Shown here one piece after another: positions 63,380 through 64,000 of a stretch of 64,000 nucleotides of DNA (positions are counted from its first letter, which is position 1; the number at the start of each line of letters is the position of its first letter). The notes below the pieces were generated by a model that ran no database searches, was not told the DNA's origin, and was given only the letters and a program-made list of their open reading frames with translations. Both the position numbers and the translations under genes were made by a program. Location: positions 1,240,001 through 1,304,000 of the forward strand of contig NZ_QPJK01000001.1 of NCBI RefSeq assembly GCF_003337555.1, in the 5' to 3' direction. The DNA comes from Pseudorhodoferax soli (GTDB lineage Bacteria; Pseudomonadota; Gammaproteobacteria; Burkholderiales; Burkholderiaceae_C).

Positions 63380-63399
63380 TGACGTTTACGTCAACGTCA
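63380..63399. promoter_or_regulatory. Second LiuR-type palindrome (near-perfect)
   Basis: TGACGTTTAC at 63380-63389 is followed by GTCAACGTCA at 63390-63399, the inverted copy with one mismatch, and shares the core of the palindrome at 62844-62867. It sits 67 bases upstream of the LiuR-like start and 21 bases before the metallohydrolase start, so it could control both in opposite directions. Confidence 0.7.
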
Positions 63400-63420
63400 A
63401 CCCAACCGGCAAACACCCCA

Positions 63421-64000
63421 TGAATGCACTCGAAAGCCAGCTGAACTACCCATTCGGTGATCAGATGCCGGAACCGGGCAAGACGCTGGAGGTGGCGCCC
63501 GGCATGCGCTGGATCCGCATGGCGCTGCCGTTCGCGCTGGACCACATCAACCTCTGGCTCCTGCAGGACGAGATCGAGGGCCGCGCCGGCTGGACCGTGG
63601 TGGACTGCTGCATCTCGCGCAAGGAGGCCAAGGCGCAATGGGAAGAGGTGTTCGCCACCCAGCTGCAGGGCCTGCCCATCCTGCGCGTGATCGTCACGCA
63701 CATGCATCCGGACCACATCGGCCTGGCCCACTGGCTTTGCACCCGCTGGAATGCGCCGCTGTGGATCAGCGCCACCGACTACCACGTGGCCCGGCTCAAC
63801 ACCCAGGGCACCAGCGGCAACGGCGGCGAAGCGGCCGCTGACTTCTTCCGCAGCCATGGGATGGCGGACCCCGCCGCGCTGGAGCAAGTCCGCGGCCGCA
63901 CGAATTACTACGCCGACATGGTGCCGGACCTGCCGCGCCAGTACATCCGCCTGCTGGACGGCATGCACCTGCGCATCGGCGGGCGCGACTGGCGCTGCAT
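63421..64000 (+). CDS. Metallo-beta-lactamase-fold hydrolase, N-terminal part
   Basis: Starts ATG 63421 and is open to the end of the window (193 codons), so its C-terminus is not seen. It begins MNALESQLNYPFGDQMPEPG and holds ALPFALDHINLWLL, VDCCISRKEAKAQWEE and the zinc motif THMHPDHIGLAHWL (HxHxDH). The family has glyoxalase II-like and other hydrolases. The gene lies directly behind the second palindrome and is likely under the LiuR-like regulator; in many betaproteobacteria such a gene is near isovaleryl-CoA dehydrogenase genes, which may lie beyond the window. Confidence 0.88.

Overview
The window looks like chromosomal DNA of a high-G+C betaproteobacterium, most likely a member of the Comamonadaceae (Burkholderiales). 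The case rests on gene order (pilB-pilC-pilD-coaE-zapD-yacG-mutT-AAA ATPase-argJ-secA), on a complete exosortase A (XrtA/EpsH type) exopolysaccharide locus, and on the style of the catabolic genes at the right end. I ran no searches; family names come from motifs and sequence resemblance read by eye.

Left part, about 1-17 kb: genes for making and decorating a surface polysaccharide. A fragment entering from the left is followed by a large unrecognised secreted or membrane-anchored protein, then a leftward set (O-acetyltransferase with SGNH domain, glycosyltransferase, flippase) in DNA visibly poorer in G+C than the rest. Next come the accessory genes of exosortase A systems: a PLP decarboxylase and an acyl-CoA ligase on one strand, and divergently an acyl carrier protein with two alpha/beta hydrolases. 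A GNAT protein, a pyruvyl transferase and a fused polysaccharide deacetylase-glycosyltransferase follow.

Central part, about 17-39 kb: a leftward run of tightly packed or overlapping genes. In transcription order these are an acyltransferase and a UDP-sugar epimerase, then after a 212-bp gap an outer-membrane export lipoprotein, chain-length determinant, tyrosine autokinase, beta-barrel-like outer-membrane protein, ATPase, deacetylase, FemAB protein, glycosyltransferase, exosortase A/EpsI, amidotransferase, three more glycosyltransferases, wecB, wecC, a previously easy-to-miss 59-residue membrane protein, and an O-ligase. Together they can make UDP-ManNAcA, assemble and polymerise a repeat unit, control its length, export it, and process PEP-CTERM proteins. 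No polyprenyl-phosphate sugar-1-phosphate transferase, no PrsK/PrsR-type regulator and no recognisable PEP-CTERM substrate lies in the window.

Right part, 39-64 kb: the conserved housekeeping block (type IV pilus assembly, CoA synthesis, cell division, gyrase inhibitor, Nudix hydrolase, arginine biosynthesis, SecA, a DciA-like protein, serA), then a DUF1275 membrane protein, a HAD phosphatase, a YchJ-like protein and an acyl-CoA dehydrogenase. The most unusual gene follows: one open frame joining a complete AraC-type regulator to a complete acetamidase/formamidase, divergent from a Tat-exported paralogue of its enzyme half. The window closes with a PPOX-like protein, SDR, thiolase, carbonic anhydrase, thioesterase, a LiuR-like MerR regulator flanked by two matching palindromic operators, and the start of a metallo-beta-lactamase-fold gene.
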